Below, in pieces: positions 15,479-23,416 of a DNA stretch of 64,000 nt. The translations under genes were made by a program, and so were the position numbers. Where the stretch lies: positions 1 to 64,000 of IMG/VR virus record IMGVR_UViG_3300045012_000053; one strand, 5' to 3'. Origin of the DNA: a virus. The notes beneath the pieces were generated by a model. The model was not told where the DNA came from, made no database searches, and worked only from the letters and a program-made list of their open reading frames with translations. Position 1 is the first letter of the stretch. Every line of letters starts with the position of its first letter.

Positions 15479-17095
15479 CTAGGCTCTCCATTCTCCGTTG
15501 TAAATCGTGACAATAGTGCGCTTCCCGTTCGAATACGTCAACGTATGACTGTGAGTTGCTGCGCTAGGCCCCAAATTGTAGTCCCAGCGGGGCTTTGCAC
15601 TCGTGCCTGCTACGTACAAACCACCAAAGATACCAGTGGCGTGGGTGTGGGCTGTGTTTGCCTTCCGAGCCATCTTGCTCAGATTGTCAGGGGTTCCGAA
15701 GCGTCCTGCGGGACCTAGGTGTCCGTGCATGCCTGTCTCGATGCGCTTGCCGCAAATCAGGTACGACTCATCAGCAATAAGAAACTTCGCGCCTGTCAAG
15801 CCAAACTTTCGCATCACGTGCTCGATGACACTGATGTCACGGGGCATCTTGCCGGAGCGAATCTGGGCGTACATCCAAGATTGCAATTCTAGAAACAGTT
15901 CTGCGTTCGCTGGGTCTACCCGATAATCGAAGTCTCGAAGCCACTTCTTAACCCAAGCATCATCGTGGTTTGAATCAACGACAATCATCTTAGAAAAAGG
16001 GCGCTCATAAGTCTTAATAAGAGCTACCGTGTCTTCTACTTCCTTGCTGAACTTGCTATAACCGCGCAGGTACGTGTGGAACTTAGCGTGGTTGTCCTTG
16101 TGTTTACGATTATGCGGATTAATACTGGCACCTTCCATAATGTCGTGAAGAAATTGATATTTCGGGTTCAACGTGTCCAGCATATCATGAGACGCCTTAA
16201 CAACGACGGGGTCTGCGAACGTGCCGTGCAGGTCGCCGAAGGTGAGCGCTTCCACTCGCACGCCTTGAACAACTTTACCTTTGGTGACAAGCACGTCCAA
16301 GTCCTGCATCGTGTTGGTGCCTTCATCCTGATTCAGCTGTCGCACCCACCAGTTGCCGTCCGAGTTAATCTCGACGAGTAGCCCGCCGTAGATGTGGTGA
16401 AATTCAGCGATTACTCCCTCACGCTTCTGAATGTAGTTGCGCTGAGTAACCGTGCCCGTGGTGTAGTTCAGCTTCACGCCCTCGCCCTGCATCGTTGCAA
16501 TCGAACGCATCGCTAGCTTGGCGTGGGGGAAGATTGCGCTCTTGCGTCCGGTGTAGGATTCCAGCCCGGCCAGCGGGTTGACCATCGTGGGCAGGATGTT
16601 CATCTCTCCGCACCACACGAGTCCCTTCCCGAGTTCGATACGCCGATCTTGGATATAATCGTAGCCTGCAATCTTCGGGTCGTACCAGAGTTCCTTCTGT
16701 TCGATCTTGTCCTTGCCGCGCTTCACGCTCAACTTTCCGTATGCGTTCTGGTTGTACGTGTAAGTGCCAACGATAATCTGAGCGTTGTAGTAAGCTGCAA
16801 GCGCTTTCAAATTATTCCACGCATCGTCGTTGACCAGCGTGTTATTCTGCGCGGATGTTAAGATATAACGAGCCACCTTCCCCTTCTCGGGCAGCGGATA
16901 CTTCTCAGCCTGCGTGCCAGCGCGTGTGCCCGCAGCAATCGGCTTCTCTGCTACGCCAGTGGGAACGAGAATGCGCCGCACCGATGAGCGTGAGATGCCT
17001 AGCTCTTTCGCGGTAGCGCGGATGTTGCCGCTGTGCTTCTCGTAAATCTTGGCTACTTCGTCTTGAGACTTGCGCTTGCTCTTGGGTACGTTCAT
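15479..17095 (-). CDS. T5 A1-like protein: HTH plus metallophosphoesterase
   Basis: 538 residues. Residues 10-45 form a helix-turn-helix (IRATAKELGISRSSVRRIL). A basic, beta-rich middle part follows, then a calcineurin-like metallophosphoesterase domain with TFGDLHGTF, VVDSNHDDAW, a GMHGHLGPAG element and NTAHTHATGIFGG. This combination resembles the A1 protein of phage T5, which is needed for host DNA degradation and second-step transfer. I infer a nuclease or nuclease regulator acting early in infection. It precedes the membrane coiled-coil and HNH genes in reading order. Confidence 0.72.
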   Translation of the reverse strand: MNVPKSKRKSQDEVAKIYEKHSGNIRATAKELGISRSSVRRILVPTGVAEKPIAAGTRAGTQAEKYPLPEKGKVARYILTSAQNNTLVNDDAWNNLKALAAYYNAQIIVGTYTYNQNAYGKLSVKRGKDKIEQKELWYDPKIAGYDYIQDRRIELGKGLVWCGEMNILPTMVNPLAGLESYTGRKSAIFPHAKLAMRSIATMQGEGVKLNYTTGTVTQRNYIQKREGVIAEFHHIYGGLLVEINSDGNWWVRQLNQDEGTNTMQDLDVLVTKGKVVQGVRVEALTFGDLHGTFADPVVVKASHDMLDTLNPKYQFLHDIMEGASINPHNRKHKDNHAKFHTYLRGYSKFSKEVEDTVALIKTYERPFSKMIVVDSNHDDAWVKKWLRDFDYRVDPANAELFLELQSWMYAQIRSGKMPRDISVIEHVMRKFGLTGAKFLIADESYLICGKRIETGMHGHLGPAGRFGTPDNLSKMARKANTAHTHATGIFGGLYVAGTSAKPRWDYNLGPSAATHSHTLTYSNGKRTIVTIYNGEWRA

Positions 17096-17102
17096 GTTCC
17101 CT

Positions 17103-17825
17103 CTAGTGAAATAAGCCGATGAATGCTGCGACTGTTACCGCTACGCCTGCAACGAAGCCCTGCTTACGTCCCTTCCATAGTGCTTTGTGAATCTGAGTCT
17201 TCGCAACCTTGGCATCTTCCGCGCGTCCGGTCTTTTCGAGCGTGAGGCTGGTGTTCAATCCGGTGATCTGTGTGTCGAGTTGAGCGCGAACAGCGGTGCA
17301 GCCTGTTAGCTTATCTTGCGTGGCGGCAAGCTGATCGGTGAGCGCAGGAATCTTTTCTAATTCCGCGACTGTGGTGTGAGCGGCATCCGTGGTGACCGCA
17401 ACGGTGCCGTTGGTTTGAGGAGTAATACTGCCGGGGGACAGCTTTAACATATCTTCCCAGTGAGAGGAGAGAAGCGGGAGGGGAAGCGCCGCGTCCGCTT
17501 GCTGTACCACCACAAGTTTCTGTTTCGATGCCGCGATCTTCGCGTCGTCGATCTTGGCCTTTGCATCCACGCTGGCCTTTAACTGTGCAATCTGTACTTG
17601 TAGCGCGAGATTATTCTTGTCAACTTGTGCGATCTGCGCGTTGGTTGCGGACTGTTCGGCCTTCAAGTGGTTGCTGTACGCATCATAAGCTTTATCGCCA
17701 TAGTGCCAGAGAACGCCGGAGATGATGAGTGCAAGGAGGAGCTTTTCGTGGGCCTTAATGAGTGTAACCCAATGCGAGATGATCGGGTGTGTTGAGGTGG
17801 CTATTACTGTCGGCTGTGTTGCCAT
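17103..17825 (-). CDS. Membrane-anchored coiled-coil protein, possible spanin-like or inner membrane protein
   Basis: 240 residues. A membrane helix near residues 25-45 (LLLALIISGVLWHY) is followed by a long Ala/Gln/Lys coiled coil (55-105), a Thr-rich middle, a second coiled coil and a C-terminal membrane helix GFVAGVAVTVAAFIGLF. Phage i-spanins also have an N-terminal anchor and coiled coil, but two terminal anchors and the early position make that call weak. Confidence 0.55.
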   Translation of the reverse strand: MATQPTVIATSTHPIISHWVTLIKAHEKLLLALIISGVLWHYGDKAYDAYSNHLKAEQSATNAQIAQVDKNNLALQVQIAQLKASVDAKAKIDDAKIAASKQKLVVVQQADAALPLPLLSSHWEDMLKLSPGSITPQTNGTVAVTTDAAHTTVAELEKIPALTDQLAATQDKLTGCTAVRAQLDTQITGLNTSLTLEKTGRAEDAKVAKTQIHKALWKGRKQGFVAGVAVTVAAFIGLFH

Positions 17826-17834
17826 TTTTCCTCT

Positions 17835-18365
17835 CTATCTAGGTAAAAGATGTTTCACGGGTGGCATCAATTTGCGTTCCTTGCGCAGCCGCTTCCTATG
17901 CGCCTTGGTTCCAGTTCGGCCAGTGTACCCTATGTGCTTCATTCCGAGCGCGATGCGGACGGGCGGATTGAGCAGATACGCGGCTATTCTTTCCACCACA
18001 ATAGCCACAGAAAGGTTCTTCACCTTACCGAGGCCATAACGCTTGTACGCGTTCTCGATTTTACCGATTAAAGGATTGCATCGGGAGCACGCGAGACCGC
18101 GTATTTCTCCAGTGTCATGATCGTGATCGACTGACAGCCTGCGTCCCTTCACAGGCTCCGGACACCAGCAGATGTAACAAACGCCGCGCTGGTGCGCAAG
18201 TATGATCTCGTACTGCGCAATGGTCAGCTTATAGTTATCCCACAACCGTTTCGCGCGAGCGCGTTCTTTCGCTTGATCTTCCACAAGGGGAGTACAAGCG
18301 GTGGCATTCAGTACCCAGCAAGGGTTCCCTGATCTCGTTTTCCGAGGTCCGAAACATTTCATCAA
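17835..18365 (-). CDS. Recombination endonuclease VII-like HNH protein
   Basis: 176 residues. The core CYICWCPEP...LSVDHDHDTGEIRGLACSRCNPLIG is the endonuclease VII/HNH treble clef with the SVDHDHxTG metal loop. A basic C-terminal tail (RKRLRKERKLMPP) follows. Endonuclease VII resolves branched DNA, but single-domain copies scattered in phage genomes usually behave as homing endonucleases. The frame starts MMKC, so either Met may initiate. Confidence 0.82.
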   Translation of the reverse strand: MMKCFGPRKTRSGNPCWVLNATACTPLVEDQAKERARAKRLWDNYKLTIAQYEIILAHQRGVCYICWCPEPVKGRRLSVDHDHDTGEIRGLACSRCNPLIGKIENAYKRYGLGKVKNLSVAIVVERIAAYLLNPPVRIALGMKHIGYTGRTGTKAHRKRLRKERKLMPPVKHLLPR

Positions 18366-18390
18366 GGAATTTCTGAAAACTCAATCCGTT

Positions 18391-18666
18391 TTAGGCACAC
18401 ATATCCCAGCGCTGAACCCGGCGGCTTCCACGGGTGCCAATCGTTGGACGATATTTCCCCCTCCCCTCGGTGACCTTTACAATTCGAACGCCTGCCAGCG
18501 CTTCCGGATTGCGGTGCTCGCCTCTCCGCGTGATGCGGTAGTTGTACGCCATCGAATCAAGAAGCCCGTCCTGATCTAGCGCGGACAGCTGAGGCGGGAA
18601 CAGCCTTGCCAGCGTATTCTCCCACGAGAATCCACCGCTGCCTGCTGGGAGTAGGATGAACTTCAT
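18391..18666 (-). CDS. Hypothetical protein, 91 aa
   Basis: A small protein beginning MKFILLPAGSGGF. It carries no recognised motif. It overlaps the 86-residue gene by four bases, which supports translation. Confidence 0.55.
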   Translation of the reverse strand: MKFILLPAGSGGFSWENTLARLFPPQLSALDQDGLLDSMAYNYRITRRGEHRNPEALAGVRIVKVTEGRGKYRPTIGTRGSRRVQRWDMCA

Positions 18667-18923
18667 AGCAGTCCCTTCGCCACCATACGGCGGCGGAACA
18701 ATTCGTAAGCGAAAATGTTCTCCATCGAATCAAGGGTGAGAAGGATGAGGCGGTACTCATCATCGCGTGTCAATTCCGGATGCGTAGCGAGGATACGTGT
18801 CAGCTGTTCGCACTCCGGGCCGTCGTCGGTGGGGTCATACTGATACACCTCCGCGCAGTTGTGTCGCTCCCAAAATTCTTGGTGTGCGGTCGGTGGTGTC
18901 CAAAACTCGCTATTACTTTGCAT
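18663..18923 (-). CDS. Hypothetical acidic protein, 86 aa
   Basis: An acidic, probably helical protein (TRDDEYRLILLTLDSMENIF). It overlaps genes on both sides (four and eleven bases). No family is recognised. Confidence 0.55.
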   Translation of the reverse strand: MQSNSEFWTPPTAHQEFWERHNCAEVYQYDPTDDGPECEQLTRILATHPELTRDDEYRLILLTLDSMENIFAYELFRRRMVAKGLL

Positions 18924-19017
18924 CCTTGCCTCCGGGGAATCCGTCGTGCGCGTTGAACAGCGCGAGCCATCCTAAGATGGCGACCGCGAGCGCGCCTAAC
19001 CACATCATATAGGTCAT
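18913..19017 (-). CDS. Micro membrane protein, 34 aa
   Basis: Starts at the ATG at 19017 with AGGAG six bases upstream. One membrane helix (MMWLGALAVAILGWLALF) is followed by a short charged tail. A longer in-frame extension exists but would run through a structured leader and lacks a ribosome site. Confidence 0.6.
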   Translation of the reverse strand: MTYMMWLGALAVAILGWLALFNAHDGFPGGKDAK

Positions 19018-19044
19018 TGCACACTCCTGTACAAATCTGGGAAC

Positions 19045-19197
19045 TTGTACGCTTTCGTACAAAGGCGTTGTGCGCCTAGCAGCTAACAGTTGGTTTCTAA
19101 GAGAGTCGCGTACTCTCTGGGATTGTGTCCCCCGCCGCGTCCCACCGCTCTCGGACTTACGTGGGTGCTGTACACGGCATTCACTGTTAGCTGCTAG
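19045..19197 (-). ncRNA. Structured leader or small RNA closed by a 15-bp perfect stem
   Basis: CTAGCAGCTAACAGT (19076-19090) and ACTGTTAGCTGCTAG (19183-19197) are perfect inverted repeats 92 bases apart. Inside, GAGAGT-CGCGT-ACTCTC (19101-19117) and a CCCAC/GTGGG helix can form, giving a multi-branched fold. Just before the small membrane gene a further hairpin, TTGTACG-CTTT-CGTACAA (19045-19062), is present. The promoter at 19249-19277 would transcribe it leftwards. It could be a riboswitch-like leader or a stand-alone RNA; no known class is recognised. Confidence 0.5.
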
Positions 19198-19248
19198 ATG
19201 CACGGGGCGGGTCTCTCAGGTCCGCCCCCGCTGTGCTCTACTGAATAC

Positions 19249-19277
19249 AGACTACCACCGATCTGGTTTACCGTCAA
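19249..19277 (-). promoter_or_regulatory. Sigma-70 type promoter for the structured leader and 18391-19017 genes
   Basis: Reverse strand TTGACG (19272-19277), 17-base spacer, TAGTCT (19249-19254). A GC-rich hairpin GGGGCGG/CCGCCCC lies just downstream (19204-19229). Confidence 0.6.
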
Positions 19278-19284
19278 TGGTACT

Positions 19285-19731
19285 TTAGTTCTTGACCGTC
19301 GCGGCGTACCGTCCGACTTGACCGCGAACGAATTTGATGTGCTTGCAGTTGCGGTTCTTCTTGAACATCGTGAAGAAGAAGTTTTCGCAAGAACAAATCC
19401 ATCCACGGAAGTTTGAACGGCGAATGTAGGCCACGTTGTACTCCTTGCCCGATTCGCCTTGCACTTTGCCGTAAACTTTCAGCCCGGTCTTCTGGGTGCT
19501 GCGCTTCAAGCTGACGACCCTCATGCCCGGTGCGCTAATGATCTTCGTAGCAGGAACCTCTTGTACCGCGCTGGCCCTGAATGCGCCGCGCTTCCCTGCC
19601 ATCGTGCCAGTTTCCATATCGAGACTGATACAGCCGTAGCTGAATATATGATTGATCTTGCCGATACCAGTCCAGAAAGGATTGGAACTCTCGGGCACAA
19701 AAACCCTGTCACCCACTTTCAAGTTTTTCAT
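19285..19731 (-). CDS. SWIM-type zinc finger protein
   Basis: 148 residues. The C-terminal part has a CxC...CxH SWIM-type zinc motif: ICSCENFFFTMFKKNRNCKH. The N-terminal half starts KVGDRVFVPE and is beta-rich. SWIM domains bind DNA or proteins. It has a GAGGAAAC ribosome site before the ATG and lies downstream of the DUF932 gene. Confidence 0.65.
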   Translation of the reverse strand: MKNLKVGDRVFVPESSNPFWTGIGKINHIFSYGCISLDMETGTMAGKRGAFRASAVQEVPATKIISAPGMRVVSLKRSTQKTGLKVYGKVQGESGKEYNVAYIRRSNFRGWICSCENFFFTMFKKNRNCKHIKFVRGQVGRYAATVKN

Positions 19732-19802
19732 GTTTCCTCTTTTCTCGACTTAACGTCGAACGAGAGGGGCGATCTCTCGCCCCCTTCGCTCGCTGTTAGG
19801 TG

Positions 19803-20615
19803 TTATGCGCCCACCTTGATCTCTGCCATCTTGCTAGCGAGAGACCAGAGCGCGCGGTTCAACTTGGTGTTCTCCGCGATGCCCACGACCGCGCGGGTGC
19901 GGTTACGGCGACCATTGGGTGTATAAGTGCGCAACCCGCCTTCCACCGTGTTCTCTTGAATCCGGTTGAACGTTGACCACAGGTCCGTGCCGATGTCAGA
20001 GGAGCGGCGGGGTTGGAGAAGCTTCTCCGCTTCCGGTGCGACCGCGCCCTCTTCAAACCGCAAACTGTGGGCCTCTTCCGCGAGGATGCGCGCTTCCGAG
20101 GGACGCAGGTCAATAGTCTTCCACAGTTTCACGGATTCCACAACCTTGGGAGCTGCTTCCAAGATGCCGCGAGTGGCGTCGATCACGTTCTGAATGATAT
20201 TGCCCGTGTGGCGAATCTTGATGACCTCGCACAGCCCCTCCGCAACCATCAAACCATTGAGGCAAGCGAGACGGAATGCGCCGAGAGACAGTTCATAGCG
20301 TGAGGTTCCATCGTGAGAGTTGACGAGCACAACTTCTACCGCCGTGTCGCCAACCTGAGTCAGGTTAGCGTCGTTGGAGCGGAAACGAATGATGTGCTTG
20401 GTGAAATACTTTTTGTCAAGGATGCGGGAAAGAGACTGCGCAGCATTGTAGGGCTGAAAACCCGCTTCGCGCATGCCATCGATCACGTTCGACGTGGGCA
20501 CGAACGAATAACGTTCCGACTGCGCGTACCACGGTTGAGTGGCGAACGCGGAGGGAGCGATCTGGTTCAGTTCTTCGTTGCTGAGCGGACGATTCTGAAA
20601 GGTGCGACGGTTCAT
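19803..20615 (-). CDS. DUF932 phage/plasmid-like protein
   Basis: 270 residues matching the DUF932 family by its core: KHIIRFRS, GDTAVEVVLVNSHDGTS, YELSLGAFRLACLNGLMV. Members are widespread in phages and plasmids, and their molecular role is not established. It has its own consensus-like promoter and AGAGATAAC before the ATG. A GGGGCGA-GAGA-TCGCCCC hairpin lies between it and the SWIM gene. Confidence 0.8.
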   Translation of the reverse strand: MNRRTFQNRPLSNEELNQIAPSAFATQPWYAQSERYSFVPTSNVIDGMREAGFQPYNAAQSLSRILDKKYFTKHIIRFRSNDANLTQVGDTAVEVVLVNSHDGTSRYELSLGAFRLACLNGLMVAEGLCEVIKIRHTGNIIQNVIDATRGILEAAPKVVESVKLWKTIDLRPSEARILAEEAHSLRFEEGAVAPEAEKLLQPRRSSDIGTDLWSTFNRIQENTVEGGLRTYTPNGRRNRTRAVVGIAENTKLNRALWSLASKMAEIKVGA

Positions 20616-20663
20616 GTTATCTCTTTTCTGTTGGGTTGGCTCTAGGCCGTTCCAACTGTTAAC

Positions 20664-20692
20664 AGTATCTCACAAGTGCTACAAATTGTCAA
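20664..20692 (-). promoter_or_regulatory. Sigma-70 type promoter for the DUF932 gene
   Basis: Reverse strand TTGACA (20687-20692), 17-base spacer, GATACT (20664-20669). It leaves a leader of about 40 bases with a ribosome site. Confidence 0.72.
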
Positions 20693-20705
20693 GAGGAAAA
20701 ACGTA

Positions 20706-20849
20706 CTAGTACAGAGGTCCTAGTACGTCGCTCGATTTGTGTTTCCGCTTCGACTTAGAGTTAGACTCCAGCTTATAATTGGCGCACAACGAAAGAACGG
20801 TCAGTCCTAGAAATAGCAGGATAGCGCACAATGAATCAATCATAGACAT
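20706..20849 (-). CDS. Small membrane protein, 47 aa
   Basis: Starting at the ATG at 20849 (inside the end of the upstream gene) it reads MSMIDSLCAILLFLGLTVLSL, a single membrane helix, then a basic Ser/Lys-rich tail. A longer frame exists upstream but reads as a shadow of the neighbour. Confidence 0.5.
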   Translation of the reverse strand: MSMIDSLCAILLFLGLTVLSLCANYKLESNSKSKRKHKSSDVLGPLY

Positions 20850-21156
20850 TTTCGTTCTCCCACAGCCACGCACGTGCGGCAGATTCATCAAGTCCGAATT
20901 GCTTAACACGGCGTTTGCCTATATAGCCATTCCAGTTGTCCCATTGGTTCTTCCAGATTCGCCGCTGCTTGCTAAGCGGTACAACAGGCTCATCCTTTTT
21001 GTCTTCCATTCCAACACACTCAGCGACGGCGTCCTTGATACTGATATCCCCCTCCAAAATCTGAGAGTCGCTGTACAACACGGTCTGCCCATCGTGCTCT
21101 TGAAAGAAGTCGTTGATTGATTCCAAAATCTCAATCGCTCTTGCGAGTCTGCTCAT
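20836..21156 (-). CDS. Hypothetical protein, 106 aa
   Basis: A charged small protein. The C-terminal half has an aromatic-rich stretch (IWKNQWDNWNGYIGKRRVKQ) like a small nucleic-acid-binding motif. No family is recognised. Its start overlaps the 43-residue gene. Confidence 0.55.
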   Translation of the reverse strand: MSRLARAIEILESINDFFQEHDGQTVLYSDSQILEGDISIKDAVAECVGMEDKKDEPVVPLSKQRRIWKNQWDNWNGYIGKRRVKQFGLDESAARAWLWENENVYD

Positions 21157-21262
21157 TTTTAGCGGCCTCCGTTTTCCTGATCTGCTGGTACGTGATGTCG
21201 AGGACGCGGCGAAGCTTGGTGCCTTTATGCGGGCGGTGAAGCTTACGGCGGTCAGGTTTCAT
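21131..21262 (-). CDS. Very basic small protein, 43 aa
   Basis: ATG at 21262 with GGAGG six bases upstream. It is Lys/Arg-rich from the start (MKPDRRKLHRPHKGTKLRR). It overlaps its neighbours by four bases upstream and 26 downstream. Its size and charge suggest nucleic-acid binding. Confidence 0.55.
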   Translation of the reverse strand: MKPDRRKLHRPHKGTKLRRVLDITYQQIRKTEAAKNEQTRKSD

Positions 21263-21447
21263 GCTGCCCTCCATGATTTTACTTTCATTGCCGTGGCCCG
21301 CAGACTGTCGTTCAAATCGTTGGCTTCCCGGCGCAGCGCTTGCGCCTTCACGCGGCCTTCTTCGCTCTGCCGATCTTCAAACAGATTCGCTTCACGGTAG
21401 AGCATGCTGATCTTCGCGCGAATTGCGTATCGCTCTCCCTTTGTCAT
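21259..21447 (-). CDS. Small helical protein, 62 aa
   Basis: Start ATG at 21447 with AGGTGAC upstream, overlapping the stop of the 54-residue gene (ATGA). It reads as one long charged helix pair (AKISMLYREANLFEDR, ALRREANDLNDSL). The function is unknown. Confidence 0.55.
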   Translation of the reverse strand: MTKGERYAIRAKISMLYREANLFEDRQSEEGRVKAQALRREANDLNDSLRATAMKVKSWRAA

Positions 21448-21608
21448 AATGTCACCTGTTCGTCGTGAATCTCCCACTGCAATCGCGTGATGGTATTAAT
21501 CGCTTCCATCCTGTTCCACCAATCGTCGTTCCATAACGCTAGCTTGGTGTGCTGCAAGATGCGCTGAGCGCGGCGCAGCATCCAATAGCGCCGAGTTAAA
21601 AACTTCAT
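21444..21608 (-). CDS. Small hypothetical protein, 54 aa
   Basis: The ATG at 21608 overlaps the previous stop (ATGA) and its own stop overlaps the next ATG, a tight chain that identifies it as the real gene here. It begins MKFLTRRYWMLRRAQRILQ and is Trp/Arg-rich (NDDWWNRMEA). No family is known. Confidence 0.55.
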   Translation of the reverse strand: MKFLTRRYWMLRRAQRILQHTKLALWNDDWWNRMEAINTITRLQWEIHDEQVTL

Positions 21609-21856
21609 AGCAGTTTCGCAATCTGGCTCGCCGCGAAGGCAGCGGCCTCTTTCTTGGTGTTGAAATTCTTCGATTCGTTCCAGTCGTAGACGCCGCCGAT
21701 ATAAACCTCGACGTCATATCCAGCAGTGCCGATATCCGGATTGCATCGGTGCCAATCTGCAATGCGCACGACTAGGTCACGCTTGCGGCACTCAATGCTG
21801 GGCACAGCGGTGCGAGGCCACTGGTTTGCATTCTCGGTTGGCTTGATGCGTTTCAT
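21605..21856 (-). CDS. Hypothetical protein, 83 aa
   Basis: Looks like a small alpha/beta domain (YDVEVYIGGVYDWNESKNF then a helix KKEAAAFAASQIAKLL). It is first in a chain of overlapping small genes, with a promoter and a GGAGG ribosome site. Confidence 0.6.
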   Translation of the reverse strand: MKRIKPTENANQWPRTAVPSIECRKRDLVVRIADWHRCNPDIGTAGYDVEVYIGGVYDWNESKNFNTKKEAAAFAASQIAKLL

Positions 21857-21874
21857 ATTGCCTCCAATAAATAC

Positions 21875-21903
21875 ATTCTCTCACGCGCGCCAACAATTGT
21901 CAA
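21875..21903 (-). promoter_or_regulatory. Sigma-70 type promoter for the 20706-21856 gene chain
   Basis: Reverse strand TTGACA (21898-21903), 17-base spacer, GAGAAT (21875-21880). The hexamer and the bases before it (CGTGAGAGAAT) are the same as in the promoter at 23364. Confidence 0.65.
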
Positions 21904-21932
21904 CAAAAATCTCGAACAAAAACGTACTAGTA

Positions 21933-22430
21933 CTAGCGCCACACTATTGGAGTGCCAAAAGATATGCCGTTGTGCTTCCATGTGATTCTGCCCTTGTTTA
22001 CCTTACGGGAGCATGGGCTGTGATAGCCTGTCAGTAGCATATTGGGGCCGGGTCGACGGCTGCGGTACACTACCGCGCCGCAATCGCCGCACGTACCAGC
22101 GTATGGCTTCTCTACTTGAACCACTTCTGATATGTCCGCGCACCGTTCCGCCTTCGCGCCGATGCTCCTCGCCATCACCTGCCACATTCTGCCGTGCTTG
22201 GCTTCGTGTCCGGCGAGCGCGTGCGCTATCTCGTGCAGTATCGTATCCAGCACTATGTCCTCGGAGTTAATCTCCGCAAGCGGGCCGGACACGGTGATAA
22301 GCTTTTTCCAAAACATGCAGCAACCGATGCGCTGGGTCGCGCGATCAAATTCGAACCGCCATCCTTGCTGCGCGAGTCCGTGGTGATAGAAGAGGTCTTG
22401 TGCCATCATGCGAGCGCGTTCCAAGTTCAT
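21933..22430 (-). CDS. SprT-like zinc metallopeptidase
   Basis: 165 residues. Zinc site HEIAHALAGHEAKHG (HExxH with a downstream His) near residue 67, then a C-terminal zinc-ribbon CGDCGAVV...SPCSRK. The arrangement matches SprT/SPRTN-like proteases. Cellular relatives cut DNA-protein crosslinks; the phage substrate is unknown. It overlaps the micro membrane gene by four bases. Confidence 0.8.
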   Translation of the reverse strand: MNLERARMMAQDLFYHHGLAQQGWRFEFDRATQRIGCCMFWKKLITVSGPLAEINSEDIVLDTILHEIAHALAGHEAKHGRMWQVMARSIGAKAERCADISEVVQVEKPYAGTCGDCGAVVYRSRRPGPNMLLTGYHSPCSRKVNKGRITWKHNGISFGTPIVWR

Positions 22431-22513
22431 GGCTTACCCCATTTGATTATCTCGTACACGCGTCGCACGATCAGCAGAGTGATCGCCCACGTAATTCCGA
22501 CCTTAGTTAACAT
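22427..22513 (-). CDS. Micro membrane protein, 28 aa
   Basis: ATG at 22513, TGA overlapping the ATG of the SprT gene. Single hydrophobic segment VGITWAITLLIV followed by RRVYEIIKW. The overlaps on both sides support translation. Confidence 0.45.
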   Translation of the reverse strand: MLTKVGITWAITLLIVRRVYEIIKWGKP

Positions 22514-22793
22514 AAGCAACCACTTCGTAGCGGCCAGACTCGTGGCGGTACCAAGTCATGGTCAGATACTTGCCTTCCCCGCATTCAGCGTGGATGCGCG
22601 TGTTCTCTCCTGCTGTTTTCACGTCATCATAAGCGGGGAGGGTGAAGCCGTTCGCTTGTAGCGCGGTATCGATGCGCATGTAAGGGATAGAGTTCCACAA
22701 GCTTTGTCCCAAGGTGTGGAGCGCCGCGTTAACGCGCATCAGACGGCGCGCCATCGTTGGTATCTTGGCCTTGCATTGTGTGCACAGTGTCAT
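22503..22793 (-). CDS. Hypothetical protein with CxxC, 96 aa
   Basis: Start at the ATG at 22793, overlapping the previous stop; the open frame upstream is a shadow. It begins with MTLCTQCKAK, half a zinc knuckle, then a mixed fold ending MTWYRHESGRYEVVAYVN. No family is recognised. Confidence 0.55.
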   Translation of the reverse strand: MTLCTQCKAKIPTMARRLMRVNAALHTLGQSLWNSIPYMRIDTALQANGFTLPAYDDVKTAGENTRIHAECGEGKYLTMTWYRHESGRYEVVAYVN

Positions 22794-23014
22794 ATCGAAA
22801 CCTCCATAACTTTGTCGTGCTCCATCACTCCGTTTGGTACGATACATATGCTGTGAAGAGGATAGCGTCCTCGGTCCCACAGCCCACGCTCTGATCTTGC
22901 GGCGAACACTGCATCTGATTCCTGTCCACGTATAGCTCTGTTGGCATCTATACCAACTAGGAATCTGTATATCGCAGCCGTTTCACGATCACGGATGACC
23001 ACGCGGAACGTCAT
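22790..23014 (-). CDS. Hypothetical protein, 74 aa
   Basis: Beta-alpha-beta-like small protein (MTFRVVIRDRETAAIYRF). It is chained by four-base overlaps with both neighbours. The function is unknown. Confidence 0.55.
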   Translation of the reverse strand: MTFRVVIRDRETAAIYRFLVGIDANRAIRGQESDAVFAARSERGLWDRGRYPLHSICIVPNGVMEHDKVMEVSI

Positions 23015-23226
23015 GACTTCCTCGCTTTCATTGCCCTTGCGATCTTGCCCTCATCCTTGCGCTTCCCAGTGACTTCCAAGCACAGCAGCGTGTACGTTAC
23101 GCCTTGCGCTGTGACTGTCTCTTCATACTCGCGGCAATCGAATCCTTGAGAGACACAGGATGCAACGACATCAGCGCGGACTTGGCGTCCTGCCAGATTG
23201 TTGCTGAATGTGTATCTCCCTGTCAC
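23011..23226 (-). CDS. Hypothetical protein, 71 aa, GTG start
   Basis: The GTG at 23226 overlaps the stop of the 44-residue gene. One Cys pair and a KRKDEGKIARAMKARK basic tail. No motif is recognised. Confidence 0.5.
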   Translation of the reverse strand: MTGRYTFSNNLAGRQVRADVVASCVSQGFDCREYEETVTAQGVTYTLLCLEVTGKRKDEGKIARAMKARKS

Positions 23227-23357
23227 GACTTCACCTCGATCTTATAAGCGTGCTGAACTCTCGACCTCGGGCTTGGCGCGCCGTTGTCATATATCACGCC
23301 CATGTTGCACTCGTCAAGGTTGCTGGGCTTGCCGCCGTCGGTGATCTCGTATCTCAT
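23223..23357 (-). CDS. Small protein, 44 aa, leaderless start
   Basis: ATG at 23357 directly after the -10 box of its promoter (six bases between), without a Shine-Dalgarno site. It begins MRYEITDGGKPSNLDECN and its end overlaps the next GTG. First gene of the 22427-23357 chain. Confidence 0.5.
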   Translation of the reverse strand: MRYEITDGGKPSNLDECNMGVIYDNGAPSPRSRVQHAYKIEVKS

Positions 23358-23363
23358 GGTATG

Positions 23364-23392
23364 ATTCTCTCACGAACCCAGTTTCGCGTCAA
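23364..23392 (-). promoter_or_regulatory. Sigma-70 type promoter, leaderless, for the 23223-23357 gene
   Basis: Reverse strand TTGACG (23387-23392), 17-base spacer, GAGAAT (23364-23369), six bases, then ATG at 23357. Confidence 0.65.
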
Positions 23393-23416
23393 TAGTACTT
23401 GACTGGTACGAACGGC

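Noticed and set aside
21496-21762. 88-codon ORF on the minus strand
   Set aside because: It overlaps two genes in another frame; the 54-residue gene at 21444-21608 has exact ATGA couplings on both sides and is the better call.
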